From Collinsella sp. UBA6357 (GTDB lineage: Bacteria; Actinomycetota; Coriobacteriia; Coriobacteriales; Coriobacteriaceae): 64,000 bases of DNA. The DNA lies in contig DJRP01000010.1 of assembly GCA_002437815.1 (NCBI GenBank), positions 22,170 through 86,169 on the forward strand, written 5' to 3'. A program made the translations under genes and the position numbers. Below are positions 34,173 to 43,637 of this stretch, one piece after another. Position 1 is the stretch's first letter. Each line of letters opens with the position of its first letter. The notes beneath the pieces were generated by a model that searched no databases, had not been told where the DNA came from, and saw only the letters and a program-made list of their open reading frames with translations.

Positions 34173-35057
34173 ATGGAGCTCAGGACCCTGCGATACTTCC
34201 TCGCAGTCGCGCGCGAGGAGAACATGACCGAGGCGGCGAACGTCCTCCACGTGACGCAGCCCACGCTGTCGCGCCAGATTGCCGATCTCGAGCGCGAGCT
34301 TGGCTGCGCCCTCTTCGATCGCACCAACCGCGCGACCGTGCTCACCGAGGACGGCATGCGCCTGCGCCAGCGGGCGGAGGAGATTGTCTCGCTCGTCGAC
34401 CAGACGGAGGCCGAACTCGTCGACCGTGGGGGTGAGCTCGCGGGCACGATCCGAATCGGTGCCGGTGAGACGCGGGCGGTCCGGCTGCTTACGGACACGT
34501 TCGCGGCTATGCGTCGCGAGCATCCGGGCGTATCGATCGAGCTTTTCACGGGCAATGCCGACACGGTGGAGGAGCGGCTCGAGCGGGGGCTGCTCGACTT
34601 CGCGCTGTTGCTCGAGCCGGTCAACCTCGACAAATACGAGTGGCTCCGTATGCCCGAGGTCGATCACGCCGGGGTGGCGGTGGCGGCATCGAGCCCGTGG
34701 GCCTCGCTTGCGGGCATCACGCCGGCGGACATGCTCAAGATGCCGCTGCTCGTGAGCTCGCGTACGACGAACCGCAATGTCGACTTGGCGGCGTGGTCGG
34801 GCGGCACGGTGACGCGTGAGAAGCTCGATGTGGTGGGTACGTTCGACCTCATCGGCAATGCGGCGCTGCTTGTCAAGACGGGCGCGGCTTGTGCCTTCGG
34901 CATCGACCATCTCTTCCATCTCGATAGTCCCGACCTGCGCTTCATCCCCATGGACCCCGACATTCCCATCGCGTCGTTTATGGTATGGAAGAAATACCGC
35001 CTGCGCAGCCGGGCCTGTGAGGAGTTCCTGAGGCGCCTGAGGCTCGTGTGTGCATAA
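34173..35057 (+). CDS. LysR-family transcriptional regulator
   Basis: 294 residues. Winged helix-turn-helix at 1-60 (LRTLRYFLAVAREENMTEAA, VTQPTLSRQIADLE), linker helix, and a periplasmic-binding-like effector domain from about 90 (GTIRIGAGETRAVRLL). AGGAGGG precedes the ATG. It is divergent from the small gene and the redox cluster and probably regulates them and itself through the dyad at 34119-34143. The effector is unknown. Confidence 0.92.
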   Translation: MELRTLRYFLAVAREENMTEAANVLHVTQPTLSRQIADLERELGCALFDRTNRATVLTEDGMRLRQRAEEIVSLVDQTEAELVDRGGELAGTIRIGAGETRAVRLLTDTFAAMRREHPGVSIELFTGNADTVEERLERGLLDFALLLEPVNLDKYEWLRMPEVDHAGVAVAASSPWASLAGITPADMLKMPLLVSSRTTNRNVDLAAWSGGTVTREKLDVVGTFDLIGNAALLVKTGAACAFGIDHLFHLDSPDLRFIPMDPDIPIASFMVWKKYRLRSRACEEFLRRLRLVCA

Positions 35058-35152
35058 AAACAGTCAAATGATGCGACCGGTGTCGGTTCGGACCTCGGGT
35101 CGGGGGGTATAACTCTGCCCGGTAAGTGGCAATGGAAAAGTGGAGGCGTGCC

Positions 35153-35389
35153 ATGCGCAAGGCTTTGAGCACCTTTGAACTGGAAGATTGTAACAAGGCA
35201 CTGGTGGAGGCCGGCTTCAAAGGCAGGCTACATCTGCACGATGTTTGCGGCGGTCAGTATCTGTCGTGGGATGAGGGCGGCGCGACCGAAACCGGGCTCG
35301 ACATCCGCACCTGGCTTTCCGATTACTTTGGCGGACGCGGTTACCGCGTCGATTTCGACGGCGACCGCCCCGCCTTTCGCCTGTCATAG
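35153..35389 (+). CDS. Small conserved protein with LHDVCGGQYL motif (RDAC-like)
   Basis: 78 residues with a central LHLHDVCGGQYLSWDEGG and a C-terminal YFGGRGYRVDFDGDRPAFRL. It resembles small proteins that I believe are annotated as the RDAC family, for which no function is known. GGAGG lies 7 bases before the ATG at 35153; an upstream in-frame ATG at 35126 has none. It stands alone between the LysR gene and a convergent methyltransferase. Confidence 0.7.
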   Translation: MRKALSTFELEDCNKALVEAGFKGRLHLHDVCGGQYLSWDEGGATETGLDIRTWLSDYFGGRGYRVDFDGDRPAFRLS

Positions 35390-35434
35390 CGTTCGCGTCC
35401 GCCCGATGCGGCGCACCGAGCGGACGGTTATGCA

Positions 35435-36184
35435 CTAGAGCTTGCGCAGCGTGATGGCGATGGTGTTGAGGTGGTCGAGTGCTCCGGCTTCGACGGCTAC
35501 CCTATCGCCGACGGCGTATTCGTTGTCGCATGCGACCCAGTCGGCCCAGGCTTCGCGGGTGCAGGACATCTCGTGTATGTCCTCGATCGCCACGCCTTTG
35601 CTCTGCTCGATCATATGGCGCCACCAGGCCATGTCGTGCATATAGTCGAGCTGCTCGGGTGTCCAGGATGCGGCAAGACAGCCGGGGAGCGCGTCGTGGC
35701 AGTCGTGTTTCATGCCGGGGATGCTCAGATAGAGCTTGCCACCATGCTTGACGTAGGGGAGCAGCCGTTCGTCCAAATAGCGTGGGTCGCGCCCATAGTA
35801 GTTATAGGAGTCGATGCTCACGACGGCGTCGAAGAGCTCCGGCTCGAACGGCAGCCCCTGCGAGGCGTCGGCGCGTATGGGGTGGATGGAGCTGCGGTCG
35901 ATGCCGAGCGTGTCGAAGAATGCGCGGTTCTCGGTGGGGTCGCTCCACAGGTCGACGGCGTAGACATTCAGGCCATATGCGCAGGCGAGCATCGCGCTGG
36001 TGATGCCGGTTCCCGATCCTAGATCGCATACGGTGGAGCCCCGGGGGATATCCGCACCCTCGAGCAGCTCTTCGCAGAGCTTGAGTGGGTTGGGCCCCAT
36101 GATCTTTTGGCGTACGAGCAAGGCATCGAAGCTGTTGGCTTTGGGAAATCGCTTATCGGCGATGGGCGAGGTATCGGTGTTCAT
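35435..36184 (-). CDS. Class I SAM-dependent methyltransferase
   Basis: 249 residues. Motif I is VCDLGSGTGIT (52-62), with an acidic end of strand 2 in YAVDLWSD, and FDAVVSIDSYNYYG as motif IV. GGAAGA precedes the ATG at 36184. The overall pattern matches a small-molecule methyltransferase; the substrate is unknown. It is divergent from the deaminase gene with a 251-bp gap. Confidence 0.88.
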   Translation of the reverse strand: MNTDTSPIADKRFPKANSFDALLVRQKIMGPNPLKLCEELLEGADIPRGSTVCDLGSGTGITSAMLACAYGLNVYAVDLWSDPTENRAFFDTLGIDRSSIHPIRADASQGLPFEPELFDAVVSIDSYNYYGRDPRYLDERLLPYVKHGGKLYLSIPGMKHDCHDALPGCLAASWTPEQLDYMHDMAWWRHMIEQSKGVAIEDIHEMSCTREAWADWVACDNEYAVGDRVAVEAGALDHLNTIAITLRKL

Positions 36185-36435
36185 GGTTCTTCCGATCGAT
36201 TGCGGTGGTGTGCGTTCGATGGGGGCGGAACGGTGCGGGCACGGCAAACCAGCGGTTGTGCATATGCAACCGATGGAAAAGTACTATGCGACTGACCGTT
36301 CCCTACAGAACAATGACCAAAAAGACATCCCCTTGGATGATCGGGGCGACCGCCTTTTGCAGTCGCGACACAGCCCGATTATAGATCGACAGGGTATGAT
36401 GCATGCCGGTATGACAAACATGTAAGGGAGCGTCT

Positions 36436-36945
36436 ATGTCCACGTCAGCATCGCAGCGCCATCTGTTTATGGTCGAAGCCGATCGCTTGGCCCGTATCAA
36501 TCTAAAGACCGGGGATGGTGGCCCCTTTGGCGCCGTGGTCGTGCGCGACGGCCAGATCGTCGGCCGCGGACGAAATCACGTGATCGAGCATCATGACCCC
36601 ACGGCCCACGGCGAGGTCTCGGCCATCCGCGATGCGTGTGCCAACTTGGGTACGCATAATCTTTCGGGATGCGAGCTCTATACCAGCTGCTACCCGTGCC
36701 CCATGTGCCTTTCGGCCTGCGTCTGGGCCAACATCCGCACCGTCTATTACGGCAACACCAAAGAGGACGCCGCGGCGATCGGCTTTAGGGACGACGCCAT
36801 CTACTCGCTGATCGGTTCGCTCCCGGCGGGCAAGAGCGAACCGGCGCCCATGGATGTCATCGCGTGCGAGCATGATCTGACGATCGACGCCTTCGACGAG
36901 TATGCGGCGCTCGATGCCGCCACTGGCAACAAGGCCATCTACTAG
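36436..36945 (+). CDS. Nucleoside/guanine deaminase family protein
   Basis: 169 residues of the cytidine-deaminase superfamily. Zinc ligands and the proton shuttle are clear: His58 and Glu60 (TAHGEVSAI), Cys88 and Cys91 (CYPCPMC). The pattern GGPFGAVVVRDGQIVGRG near residue 27 and VYYGNTKEDA near 103 fit guanine deaminase or related nucleoside deaminases rather than tRNA-specific TadA. AAGGGAG lies before the ATG. The potassium channel gene follows after 39 bp. Confidence 0.88.
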   Translation: MSTSASQRHLFMVEADRLARINLKTGDGGPFGAVVVRDGQIVGRGRNHVIEHHDPTAHGEVSAIRDACANLGTHNLSGCELYTSCYPCPMCLSACVWANIRTVYYGNTKEDAAAIGFRDDAIYSLIGSLPAGKSEPAPMDVIACEHDLTIDAFDEYAALDAATGNKAIY

Positions 36946-36984
36946 CGTGGGCGTGTCGGCGCCCGAGACGTTTTGCGAGGTCCC

Positions 36985-37410
36985 ATGAAAAAACTCCGCA
37001 CCCTTGCCGATGTGCTGCGCCAGGCGGGTTTTGGCCATATCACGGTGATGTTTCTTGCCGCGTTTTTGCTGTGCTCGGTTGCGGTGTGGCTGTCCGACCC
37101 CGCCGCCCTGTCTTTGGGCGATGGCCTGTGGTTTAGCTTCGAGACCGTCTCCACCATCGGTTTTGGCGATATCGCCGCGGCCACGCCGGTCGCCCGGGCG
37201 ATCACGGTGGTGCTGAGCGTCATCAGCATCTTTTATGTCGCCATGCTCACGGGCGTGGCGGTAAGCTACACCACCACGATCATCAAGATGCGCCAGCACG
37301 ACACCCTGACGCGCTTCATGGACGATTTGGAACATCTGGACGAACTCGACCATGACGAGCTCGCCGACCTGTCGCGCCGCGTGCGCGAGTACCGGCGTCG
37401 TCAGCGATAG
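36985..37410 (+). CDS. Small two-helix potassium channel
   Basis: 141 residues. Two membrane helices (about 17-36 and 70-92) flank a pore loop with the selectivity filter TIGFGD (57-62). The C-terminal tail is highly charged and probably a coiled coil (RFMDDLEHLDELDHDELADL). GAGGT precedes the ATG at 36985. The LOG-family gene begins 8 bp later, so they are likely co-transcribed. It would form a tetrameric K+ channel without a recognised regulatory domain. Confidence 0.88.
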   Translation: MKKLRTLADVLRQAGFGHITVMFLAAFLLCSVAVWLSDPAALSLGDGLWFSFETVSTIGFGDIAAATPVARAITVVLSVISIFYVAMLTGVAVSYTTTIIKMRQHDTLTRFMDDLEHLDELDHDELADLSRRVREYRRRQR

Positions 37411-37418
37411 GGGGAACC

Positions 37419-37949
37419 ATGAACATCACCGTGTACCTGGGTGCCAATCCCGGTAACGACCCGGCGTTTGCGCCTGCCGCGCGCGAGCTGGGGGAGTGGA
37501 TCGGCAAGAGTGGCAACGCCCTGATCTACGGCGGGTCCAAGTCGGGGCTCATGGGCGAGCTCGCAGACGCCGTCCTTACTGCCGGAGGCCGCGTGACGGG
37601 CGTGGAGCCGAGTTTCTTTATCGAGGCTGAGTTTCAGCACGACGGCATCGACGAGCTGATCGTGACGGGCGATATGGCCGAGCGCCGCGCCAAGATGATC
37701 GAGCTCGGCGATGCCTTTATCGCCTTTCCGGGCGGTACGGGCACGCTCGAGGAAATCACCGAGGTCATGTCGGCCGTGTGTTTGGGTCACCTGGATGCCC
37801 CGTGCATTCTGTATAACCTGCACGGCTACTACGACGATCTCAAGCACCTGCTCGTGCATATGATCGAGAAGGGGCTTTCGACCCCTGAGCGACAGCGCGG
37901 CATCTCGTTTGCCGAGAACCTTGCCGAGATCGAGCGTATTCTGGGATAA
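37419..37949 (+). CDS. LOG family protein (cytokinin riboside 5'-monophosphate phosphoribohydrolase type)
   Basis: 176 residues with a Rossmann fold. The family signature PGGTGTLEE lies near residue 107 and ERRAKMIELGDAFIAF near 87; YGGSKSGLMGELAD near 37 is the nucleotide-binding loop. Such enzymes release ribose 5-phosphate from nucleoside monophosphates. AGGGGGA lies before the ATG. It directly follows the K+ channel gene. Confidence 0.88.
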   Translation: MNITVYLGANPGNDPAFAPAARELGEWIGKSGNALIYGGSKSGLMGELADAVLTAGGRVTGVEPSFFIEAEFQHDGIDELIVTGDMAERRAKMIELGDAFIAFPGGTGTLEEITEVMSAVCLGHLDAPCILYNLHGYYDDLKHLLVHMIEKGLSTPERQRGISFAENLAEIERILG

Positions 37950-38099
37950 GAACCAGGGTGCTGTCAGGGGACTTGTTCCGTTGGCGCTTTTCCAACTGGC
38001 GCGAACGGCTTCGTTTTGGGCGTAGACGGTGTATGACGACCTTCGGCGTGCTCGATAACATATAAATATCTGTGCCGAATCGACCCATGGGAGGCCTTC

Positions 38100-39389
38100 A
38101 TGGGCAACCTTGCTAAGCCCGTCAACCGTATCCTGTTTCTGCTCTGCGTACTTGTGACGGGCGCCTTTGCCGGCGCCGCCGTCTGGCTGTTTTTCTTTGC
38201 CATGGGGCACGGTATCGACTTCTTCTGGACGCGCGTCCCGCAGATGCTCGGCGCCGCGAGTCCCGAGCTCGCGCGTGGGCCGTTTGGCTTTCTGCCCTAT
38301 CCCTTTATCGTGTGTCTTGCCGGCGGTCTTCTGATCGGCCTCTATGAAAAGGCGACCTCCGTCAGGACCGACGACCTCAACGAGGTGATGGCCAAGGTCA
38401 AGCGCGACGGTGGCTATCCGTACGACAACTTGGGCAAGCTTTCGATCGCCGCCCTGCTGCCCCTGCTCTTTGGCGGCAGCATCGGTCCCGAGGCGGGCCT
38501 CACGGGCGTGATCGCGGGCCTGTGCAGCTGGGTCGGTGATCGCCTGCGCCGCTTTGGCGCAGAGTTTCGCGAGCTCACGGTACTGGGCATGCAGGCGGCC
38601 CTGACGGCGCTGTTCACGGCGCCCATCTTTGGTTTTGTGGCGCCGCTTGCCGGCTCTGCCGATGGCGATGACGCCGCGCTCGCCGCCACGGATGGCGAGA
38701 TCACCATCACGCTGCCGCGAGCGCAGAAGGCGGTGGTCTACGGTGTCGCCATCGTGGGCGGTCTTGGAACGTATCTGGTGCTGGGGCAGCTCTTTGGCGG
38801 CGGCATGGGCATGCCGCGCTTCGGTGCCATGGCCATGGGCGGCAGGGAGCTGGCGCTGCTGATTCCGCTCGCCCTTGCCGGGACGGCCTGCGGTTGGGTG
38901 TTTCATGCGTCCGAGCATGCGACCACTGCCGTCTCTCGGGCCATGGGGGAGCATCCGGTTGCAAAGGCGCTGCTGGCGGGCCTTTTGCTCGCCGCTTGCG
39001 GAACCGTACTGCCCTACACCATGTTTGCGGGCGAGACTCAGACCGACCTGCTCATGGAAAGCTATGCGTCCATGTCGGCCGCTGTGCTTATCGCGACGGG
39101 CCTGGTCAAGGCGGCGCTGACACCGGCATGCATCAACCTGGGCTGGCGCGGTGGGCATTTCTTTCCCGTGATCTTTGCGGGTGTGAGCCTGGGCTTTGGG
39201 TTTGCCGTGCTTACGGGTGCCGATCCGGTCTTTTGCGTTGCCGCCTGCACGGCGTCGACCATGGGAGCCGTCATGCGTCAGCCGCTTATGGTGGTGGGCC
39301 TTTTGCTGATGTGCTTTCCGCTCAAGGGCGTCGCGGTCATGATCGCGGCCGCCGTGATCGGCTCGGCCATACCGCTTCCGCGTCGATAG
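38100..39389 (+). CDS. ClC-family ion channel/transporter lacking the gating glutamate
   Basis: 429 residues with about ten hydrophobic helices. The ClC signature appears as GGSIGPEAG near residue 125 and RGGHFFPVIFAG near 350. In typical ClC exchangers the first motif is GREGP or GKEGP, with Glu as gate; here that position is Ile. The protein therefore may be an ungated chloride or other halide channel or belong to a distinct subgroup. GGAGG lies before the ATG. No gene partners are evident. Confidence 0.85.
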   Translation: MGNLAKPVNRILFLLCVLVTGAFAGAAVWLFFFAMGHGIDFFWTRVPQMLGAASPELARGPFGFLPYPFIVCLAGGLLIGLYEKATSVRTDDLNEVMAKVKRDGGYPYDNLGKLSIAALLPLLFGGSIGPEAGLTGVIAGLCSWVGDRLRRFGAEFRELTVLGMQAALTALFTAPIFGFVAPLAGSADGDDAALAATDGEITITLPRAQKAVVYGVAIVGGLGTYLVLGQLFGGGMGMPRFGAMAMGGRELALLIPLALAGTACGWVFHASEHATTAVSRAMGEHPVAKALLAGLLLAACGTVLPYTMFAGETQTDLLMESYASMSAAVLIATGLVKAALTPACINLGWRGGHFFPVIFAGVSLGFGFAVLTGADPVFCVAACTASTMGAVMRQPLMVVGLLLMCFPLKGVAVMIAAAVIGSAIPLPRR

Positions 39390-39426
39390 CGATCGTCTCC
39401 ATCTGGCTTCCGGCGCGCGGACGACC

Positions 39427-40818
39427 CTAGGCCTGGTCGGCGCCGGGGCGGTCGCCGTCGTCGTTCTCGGCGCAGAAGATGCGACAGCCGCAGCGGCCCT
39501 GTTCCTTAACCTGGTAAAGTGCACTGTCGGCGTTCTTGAACGTTGACTTGGCGGCCGGGGTGCGATCACTTGTCGCCACACCCACGCTGATCGATACGGG
39601 CGGTAGGTCGTCGGTAGGATGCAAAAGCATATCGTTGACGTGCGCCACCTTGTCGGCTACGGCGCCTGCCTGATCTTGGGCCATGTTGATCATGATCACG
39701 GCAAACTCGTCGCCGCCAAAGCGAAAGACAAAGTCGGTGCCTCTAAAGGCGCCGAGCAAAACCTTGGCCACGCGCTTGAGCACGCGATCGCCCATCTCGT
39801 GGCCATAACCGTCGTTGATGTGCTTGAAGGTGTCGACATCGATCAGCGCCAAGCCAAACGGCTCATCGCGCTTCTCGAGTTCCGCAAGCATCTCGTCAAA
39901 CGAGCCGCGGTTGAGCAGCTCCGTGAGAGCATCGTGCTCTGCCTGATATCGAATGCGCATCTGGTGCCGGGCGTTCTCGCGATAGGTTTTGTTGTAGGTC
40001 ACCGCCAGACGGCGCAGCTCGCGGCTTCCCGTGATGGGCGAGATCTCACCGTGCGCGATAAGCTCGCTGTAGCTCTCGAGGGGTCGGACGACCGTCCGTT
40101 GAACTAAAAGGCATACGCCGAGCATGCCGCACGCGAACAGGGCAAAGAGCAGGCAGATGTTGCGAAAGGCAAGTAGGAATTTTTGCGTCGCGCTCTGCTG
40201 GTCGGATTGCGTCTTTTGCACGAGCGCGTTGCCGGCAAAGCGCACGGAGGTCGAGATGTTGTCACGCCGATGCTGGTAGTTGCTGTCCATGATGATCTGC
40301 TGGGCACGCTCGCCTTTCTGGGTATTGTCCAGGGCGGCATCGGAGGGACCGAGCTCGACCTGCCGTATCGCGCTCGGCCAGGTGCTCGGCATGCTGCCGC
40401 CCGCCTCGCACACCAGGCGCATGGCGTACAGGTCGGTCTGCATAAGATCGTTGGATTGCTTGAGGGCTTGCTTGAGCGACTTGAACGCATCGGTGTGAGC
40501 GAACCGCTTTTTGAGCGTACTCACCGCATCTTCCCTGCGCTTGACGATATTGACCTCGTTGAAGTACTTGTCCGCGTAGCTCATCTTGCCGGTGGTGACG
40601 CACAGCCGTGCCTGCTCGGTAAGGTAGCTGCACGCATCGTTGAGCTCGGAGGTGGCGCTCTCGCACTCGATGAACGCATCGGAGGCGCGCCGGAGCTCGC
40701 TGAACTGTCGATAGCCGATGGCGAGAACCGTTACGCAGGCGATGCCGAGCACGAGCACGCAGACGGTACAGACCTTGTTGACCGTGCCGATTTTAAAGGA
40801 GGTGTCGATGCGTCCCAT
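39427..40818 (-). CDS. Membrane diguanylate cyclase with extracellular sensor
   Basis: 463 residues. Membrane helix 1 (about 14-34), an extracellular helical sensor of about 180 residues, membrane helix 2 (about 220-240), a HAMP-like linker, and a GGDEF domain with FGGDEF at about 368 and an RGTD inhibitory site five residues before it, so product inhibition is expected. The start at 40818 has GGTGA before it; in-frame starts at 40839 and 40842 would leave almost no leader from the probable -10. It is a clear paralogue of the protein at 48561-49976. Confidence 0.9.
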   Translation of the reverse strand: MGRIDTSFKIGTVNKVCTVCVLVLGIACVTVLAIGYRQFSELRRASDAFIECESATSELNDACSYLTEQARLCVTTGKMSYADKYFNEVNIVKRREDAVSTLKKRFAHTDAFKSLKQALKQSNDLMQTDLYAMRLVCEAGGSMPSTWPSAIRQVELGPSDAALDNTQKGERAQQIIMDSNYQHRRDNISTSVRFAGNALVQKTQSDQQSATQKFLLAFRNICLLFALFACGMLGVCLLVQRTVVRPLESYSELIAHGEISPITGSRELRRLAVTYNKTYRENARHQMRIRYQAEHDALTELLNRGSFDEMLAELEKRDEPFGLALIDVDTFKHINDGYGHEMGDRVLKRVAKVLLGAFRGTDFVFRFGGDEFAVIMINMAQDQAGAVADKVAHVNDMLLHPTDDLPPVSISVGVATSDRTPAAKSTFKNADSALYQVKEQGRCGCRIFCAENDDGDRPGADQA

Positions 40819-40854
40819 GTCGTGATCACCGCTGCCCATCACTGTTGTTCAAAC

Positions 40855-40875
40855 TTGTTTATACAACAGAAACAA
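40855..40875 (-). promoter_or_regulatory. Promoter and dyad before the diguanylate cyclase gene
   Basis: TTGTTT-N9-AAACAA is a perfect 6-bp inverted repeat. The minus strand reads TATAAA (40858-40863) as a possible -10 within it, so a bound protein could control this promoter. Confidence 0.35.
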
Positions 40876-41018
40876 TAGTATCAGGCCTTTTGGCGCCGAA
40901 TGTTTGGAAAGTTCGCATTTGGCGCCCGTGCCTGCACCCCGTTGCAGACCCAGTCGCTACAATAGGGCGGTTACAACGAATATGCATCAACGGCATCAAA
41001 ACGCACGAAAGGATCCGC

Positions 41019-42632
41019 ATGGCAAGCCTGTCGGATGAAATCTCCTCGCGCCGCACGTTCGCGATCATCAGCCACCCGGACGCCGGCAAGACCACCCTCA
41101 CCGAGAAACTCCTGCTCTATACCGGCAGCATCCAGACCGCCGGTTCGGTCAAGGGCAAATCGAGCGCCAAGCATGCCGTCTCGGACTGGATGGATATTGA
41201 GAAGGAGCGCGGCATCTCCGTCACCTCCTCGGTGCTGCAGTTCACCTATAACGGCGCCTGCGTCAACATCCTCGATACCCCGGGCCACCAGGACTTCTCT
41301 GAGGATACCTACCGCACGCTTATGGCTGCGGATGCCGCCGTCATGGTCATCGACGGCGCCAAGGGCGTCGAGGCCCAGACCAAGAAGCTCTTCAAGGTCT
41401 GCACGCTGCGCCATATCCCCATCTTCACCTTCGTGAACAAGCTCGACCACGAGGCTCGCGACCCCTTTGAACTCATGGAGGAGATCGAAGAGGTCCTGGG
41501 CATCCGCACCTACCCTATGAACTGGCCCATCGGCTCGGGGCGCAACTTCCGTGGCGTCTTCGACCGTCAGACCCGCCACGTGTTGGCCTTCGAGGGCGAC
41601 GGCCACGCCAACGCCACCAAGAAGGTAGCCGAGGTCGAGGCCGAGCTCGGCGACCCGTCGATGGACGAGCTCATCGGCGAGGAGAACCATAAAAACTTGA
41701 TGGACGATATCGAGCTGCTCGATGGCGCGGGCGACGAGCTCGATCTCGATGCCGTCGCGTGCGGTAAGCTCTCGCCGGCTTTCTTTGGCTCTGCGCTTAC
41801 CAACTTCGGCGTCGAGCCCTTCCTCAAGGAGTTTTTGCGCATGGCGCCCACGCCGCGCCCCTACACCGATACGCTCTCGGGCGAGCCGGTCGAGCCCACC
41901 CGCCCCGATTTCAGCGGCTTCGTGTTCAAGATCCAGGCCAACATGGACAAGAACCATCGCGACCGCATCGCCTTCGTACGCATCTGCTCGGGCAAGTTCG
42001 AGCGTGGCATGGACGCCTTCCATATGCAGGGCGACCGCAGGCTCAAGCTTGCCTGCGGCACCTCGATGATGGCCGATGACCGCGCCATCGTGGATACGGC
42101 CTATGCCGGCGACATCGTGGGCCTCTTCGATCCGGGCATCTTCTCGATCGGCGATACCGTGTGCTCCGGCAAGAAGCGCGTGCAGTACCCGCAGATCCCC
42201 ACGTTCGCACCCGAGATGTTCGCCCGCATCACGCAGGTCGACACCCTCAAGCGCAAGCAGTTCGTCAAGGGCATGCAGGAGCTTGCCCAGGAAGGTGCCA
42301 TCCAGATCTTCCGCGAGCTCGGCGCCGGCATGGAAAGCGTGATCGTGGGCGTCGTCGGCGTGCTGCAGTTCGAAGTGCTCGAGCGCCGCCTCAAGGCCGA
42401 GTACCATGTCGAGGTGCGCCGCCAGCCGCTACCCTACACCGATATCCGCTGGATCCAGAACGATCCCGACACCATCGATATTCCGGGGCTCTCGCTCACG
42501 CGCGACACCCTGCGCGTCGAGGACATGCGCGGCGGCAAGCTGTTGCTGTTCACGAGTCCGTGGAACGTCGATTGGGCCGTCGAGCACAATCCCGATCTCG
42601 AGCTTTCGGAGTTCGGCAACGTCACGTTCTAG
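41019..42632 (+). CDS. prfC: Peptide chain release factor 3
   Basis: 537-residue GTPase that recycles RF1 and RF2 after termination. G1 is SHPDAGKTTL near residue 17, G2 the GISVTSSV region, G3 LDTPGHQDF near 85 and G4 FVNKLD near 137. Length and the C-terminal RF3 domain are normal. AAAGGA precedes the ATG at 41019; the frame is open further upstream but without ribosome site or family similarity. Confidence 0.95.
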   Translation: MASLSDEISSRRTFAIISHPDAGKTTLTEKLLLYTGSIQTAGSVKGKSSAKHAVSDWMDIEKERGISVTSSVLQFTYNGACVNILDTPGHQDFSEDTYRTLMAADAAVMVIDGAKGVEAQTKKLFKVCTLRHIPIFTFVNKLDHEARDPFELMEEIEEVLGIRTYPMNWPIGSGRNFRGVFDRQTRHVLAFEGDGHANATKKVAEVEAELGDPSMDELIGEENHKNLMDDIELLDGAGDELDLDAVACGKLSPAFFGSALTNFGVEPFLKEFLRMAPTPRPYTDTLSGEPVEPTRPDFSGFVFKIQANMDKNHRDRIAFVRICSGKFERGMDAFHMQGDRRLKLACGTSMMADDRAIVDTAYAGDIVGLFDPGIFSIGDTVCSGKKRVQYPQIPTFAPEMFARITQVDTLKRKQFVKGMQELAQEGAIQIFRELGAGMESVIVGVVGVLQFEVLERRLKAEYHVEVRRQPLPYTDIRWIQNDPDTIDIPGLSLTRDTLRVEDMRGGKLLLFTSPWNVDWAVEHNPDLELSEFGNVTF

Positions 42633-42640
42633 CGCTGCGG

Positions 42641-42678
42641 GCCGCCCCCGTCCGGCATAGGCCCGGCGGAGGGGCGGC
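42641..42678 (+). terminator. GC-rich hairpin after prfC
   Basis: GCCGCCCC (42641-42648) pairs with GGGGCGGC (42671-42678) with further partial pairing inside. There is no T-run after it, so it may be a weak terminator or only stabilise the 3' end. Confidence 0.4.
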
Positions 42679-42723
42679 TCGCGCCTTGGAAATATAAGAG
42701 AGATATGTGGGAAGGGGAGGACC

Positions 42724-43458
42724 ATGGCGGCAAGCGAGGACGGCCTTGACATCCATGTCTGCGCCGGCGTGGGGCACGACTGTGCCTTCTCCAAGGCTGG
42801 CAGCTCCTGTATGGACAACATCCGCCTGTTCAAGGGCCTTCCCGCCCCGGCCAAGCGCGAGCTCCTCGCCCGCGCCCGCCATATCACCCGCCCGGCCGGC
42901 GCGATCATCGCGCAGGAGGGCGATTCGGTCGAGTCGATCATCGTGGTCCGTTCGGGCCGCGTGAAGACCTATCGCAGCACATCCGATGGCGAACAGTACG
43001 TCATCGACGTGCTTCACGGCGGTCAGGCGCTCTGGCTCGGCCTCTTCATGGCTGACCACACCTACAACTACTCTGTTCAGTGCCTCACGCCCGTGCGACT
43101 CTGCCTTATCCATCGCGCCGATGTCGAGCACATGTTCTCCAGCCATCCCGATGTCGCCATGGATCTCATCCGCATGATCTCGACCGAGCTCGACCGTGCC
43201 GAGGAGCGCATCATGATGCTCTCCATCCGCGACCCGCGCCGCCGCCTCGCCGAGTACCTTCTTATCCGCGACGGCAGCTGCGCCGGTCCCGAGATCCACC
43301 TGCGCCTCGAGGATATCGCGAACTCCATCGGCCTGCGCCCCGAGACCGTCTCACGCCACATCGCGCGCTTCGACCGCGAGGGGCTCGTCAAGCGTACGGG
43401 GCGGGGAAGGCTGCTCGTGCTCGACCGTGAAGGGCTCAGGAGTGTTTCGAAATCGTAA
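42724..43458 (+). CDS. FNR-like Crp-family regulator with candidate Fe-S cysteines
   Basis: 244 residues. N-terminal Cys13, Cys20 and Cys29 plus Cys120 inside the sensory beta-roll (SVQCLTP) mirror the layout of E. coli FNR (20, 23, 29 and 122), although the spacing of the first two is wider. The cyclic-nucleotide-binding-like domain spans about 35-150, and the helix-turn-helix LEDIANSIGLRPETVSRHIARF is near residue 195. GGGGAGG precedes the ATG. It stands just upstream of a perfect FNR box and the pflA-pflB genes, so it probably activates them without oxygen. Confidence 0.88.
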   Translation: MAASEDGLDIHVCAGVGHDCAFSKAGSSCMDNIRLFKGLPAPAKRELLARARHITRPAGAIIAQEGDSVESIIVVRSGRVKTYRSTSDGEQYVIDVLHGGQALWLGLFMADHTYNYSVQCLTPVRLCLIHRADVEHMFSSHPDVAMDLIRMISTELDRAEERIMMLSIRDPRRRLAEYLLIRDGSCAGPEIHLRLEDIANSIGLRPETVSRHIARFDREGLVKRTGRGRLLVLDREGLRSVSKS

Positions 43459-43529
43459 AATTTCAGACACCTTAGCGATAACAATCTTTTGGCGGAAATG
43501 CCGCAAGTATGTCAGTTTTTTCGAGTTAC

Positions 43530-43543
43530 TTGATTGAAATCAA
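43530..43543. promoter_or_regulatory. Perfect FNR box before pflA
   Basis: TTGAT-TGAA-ATCAA, an exact match to the FNR consensus TTGAT-N4-ATCAA, extended by C/G at both ends. It lies 95 bp before the pflA start, a distance that fits activation. Confidence 0.75.
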
Positions 43544-43637
43544 GGAAGCGTCCCATCAATCCCATTATCTTATGTGACGGTGGTTGTACATCGGATTCCG
43601 TGGCGATACGTCGCCCGGGGAGCGGGAGCATGGCTGC

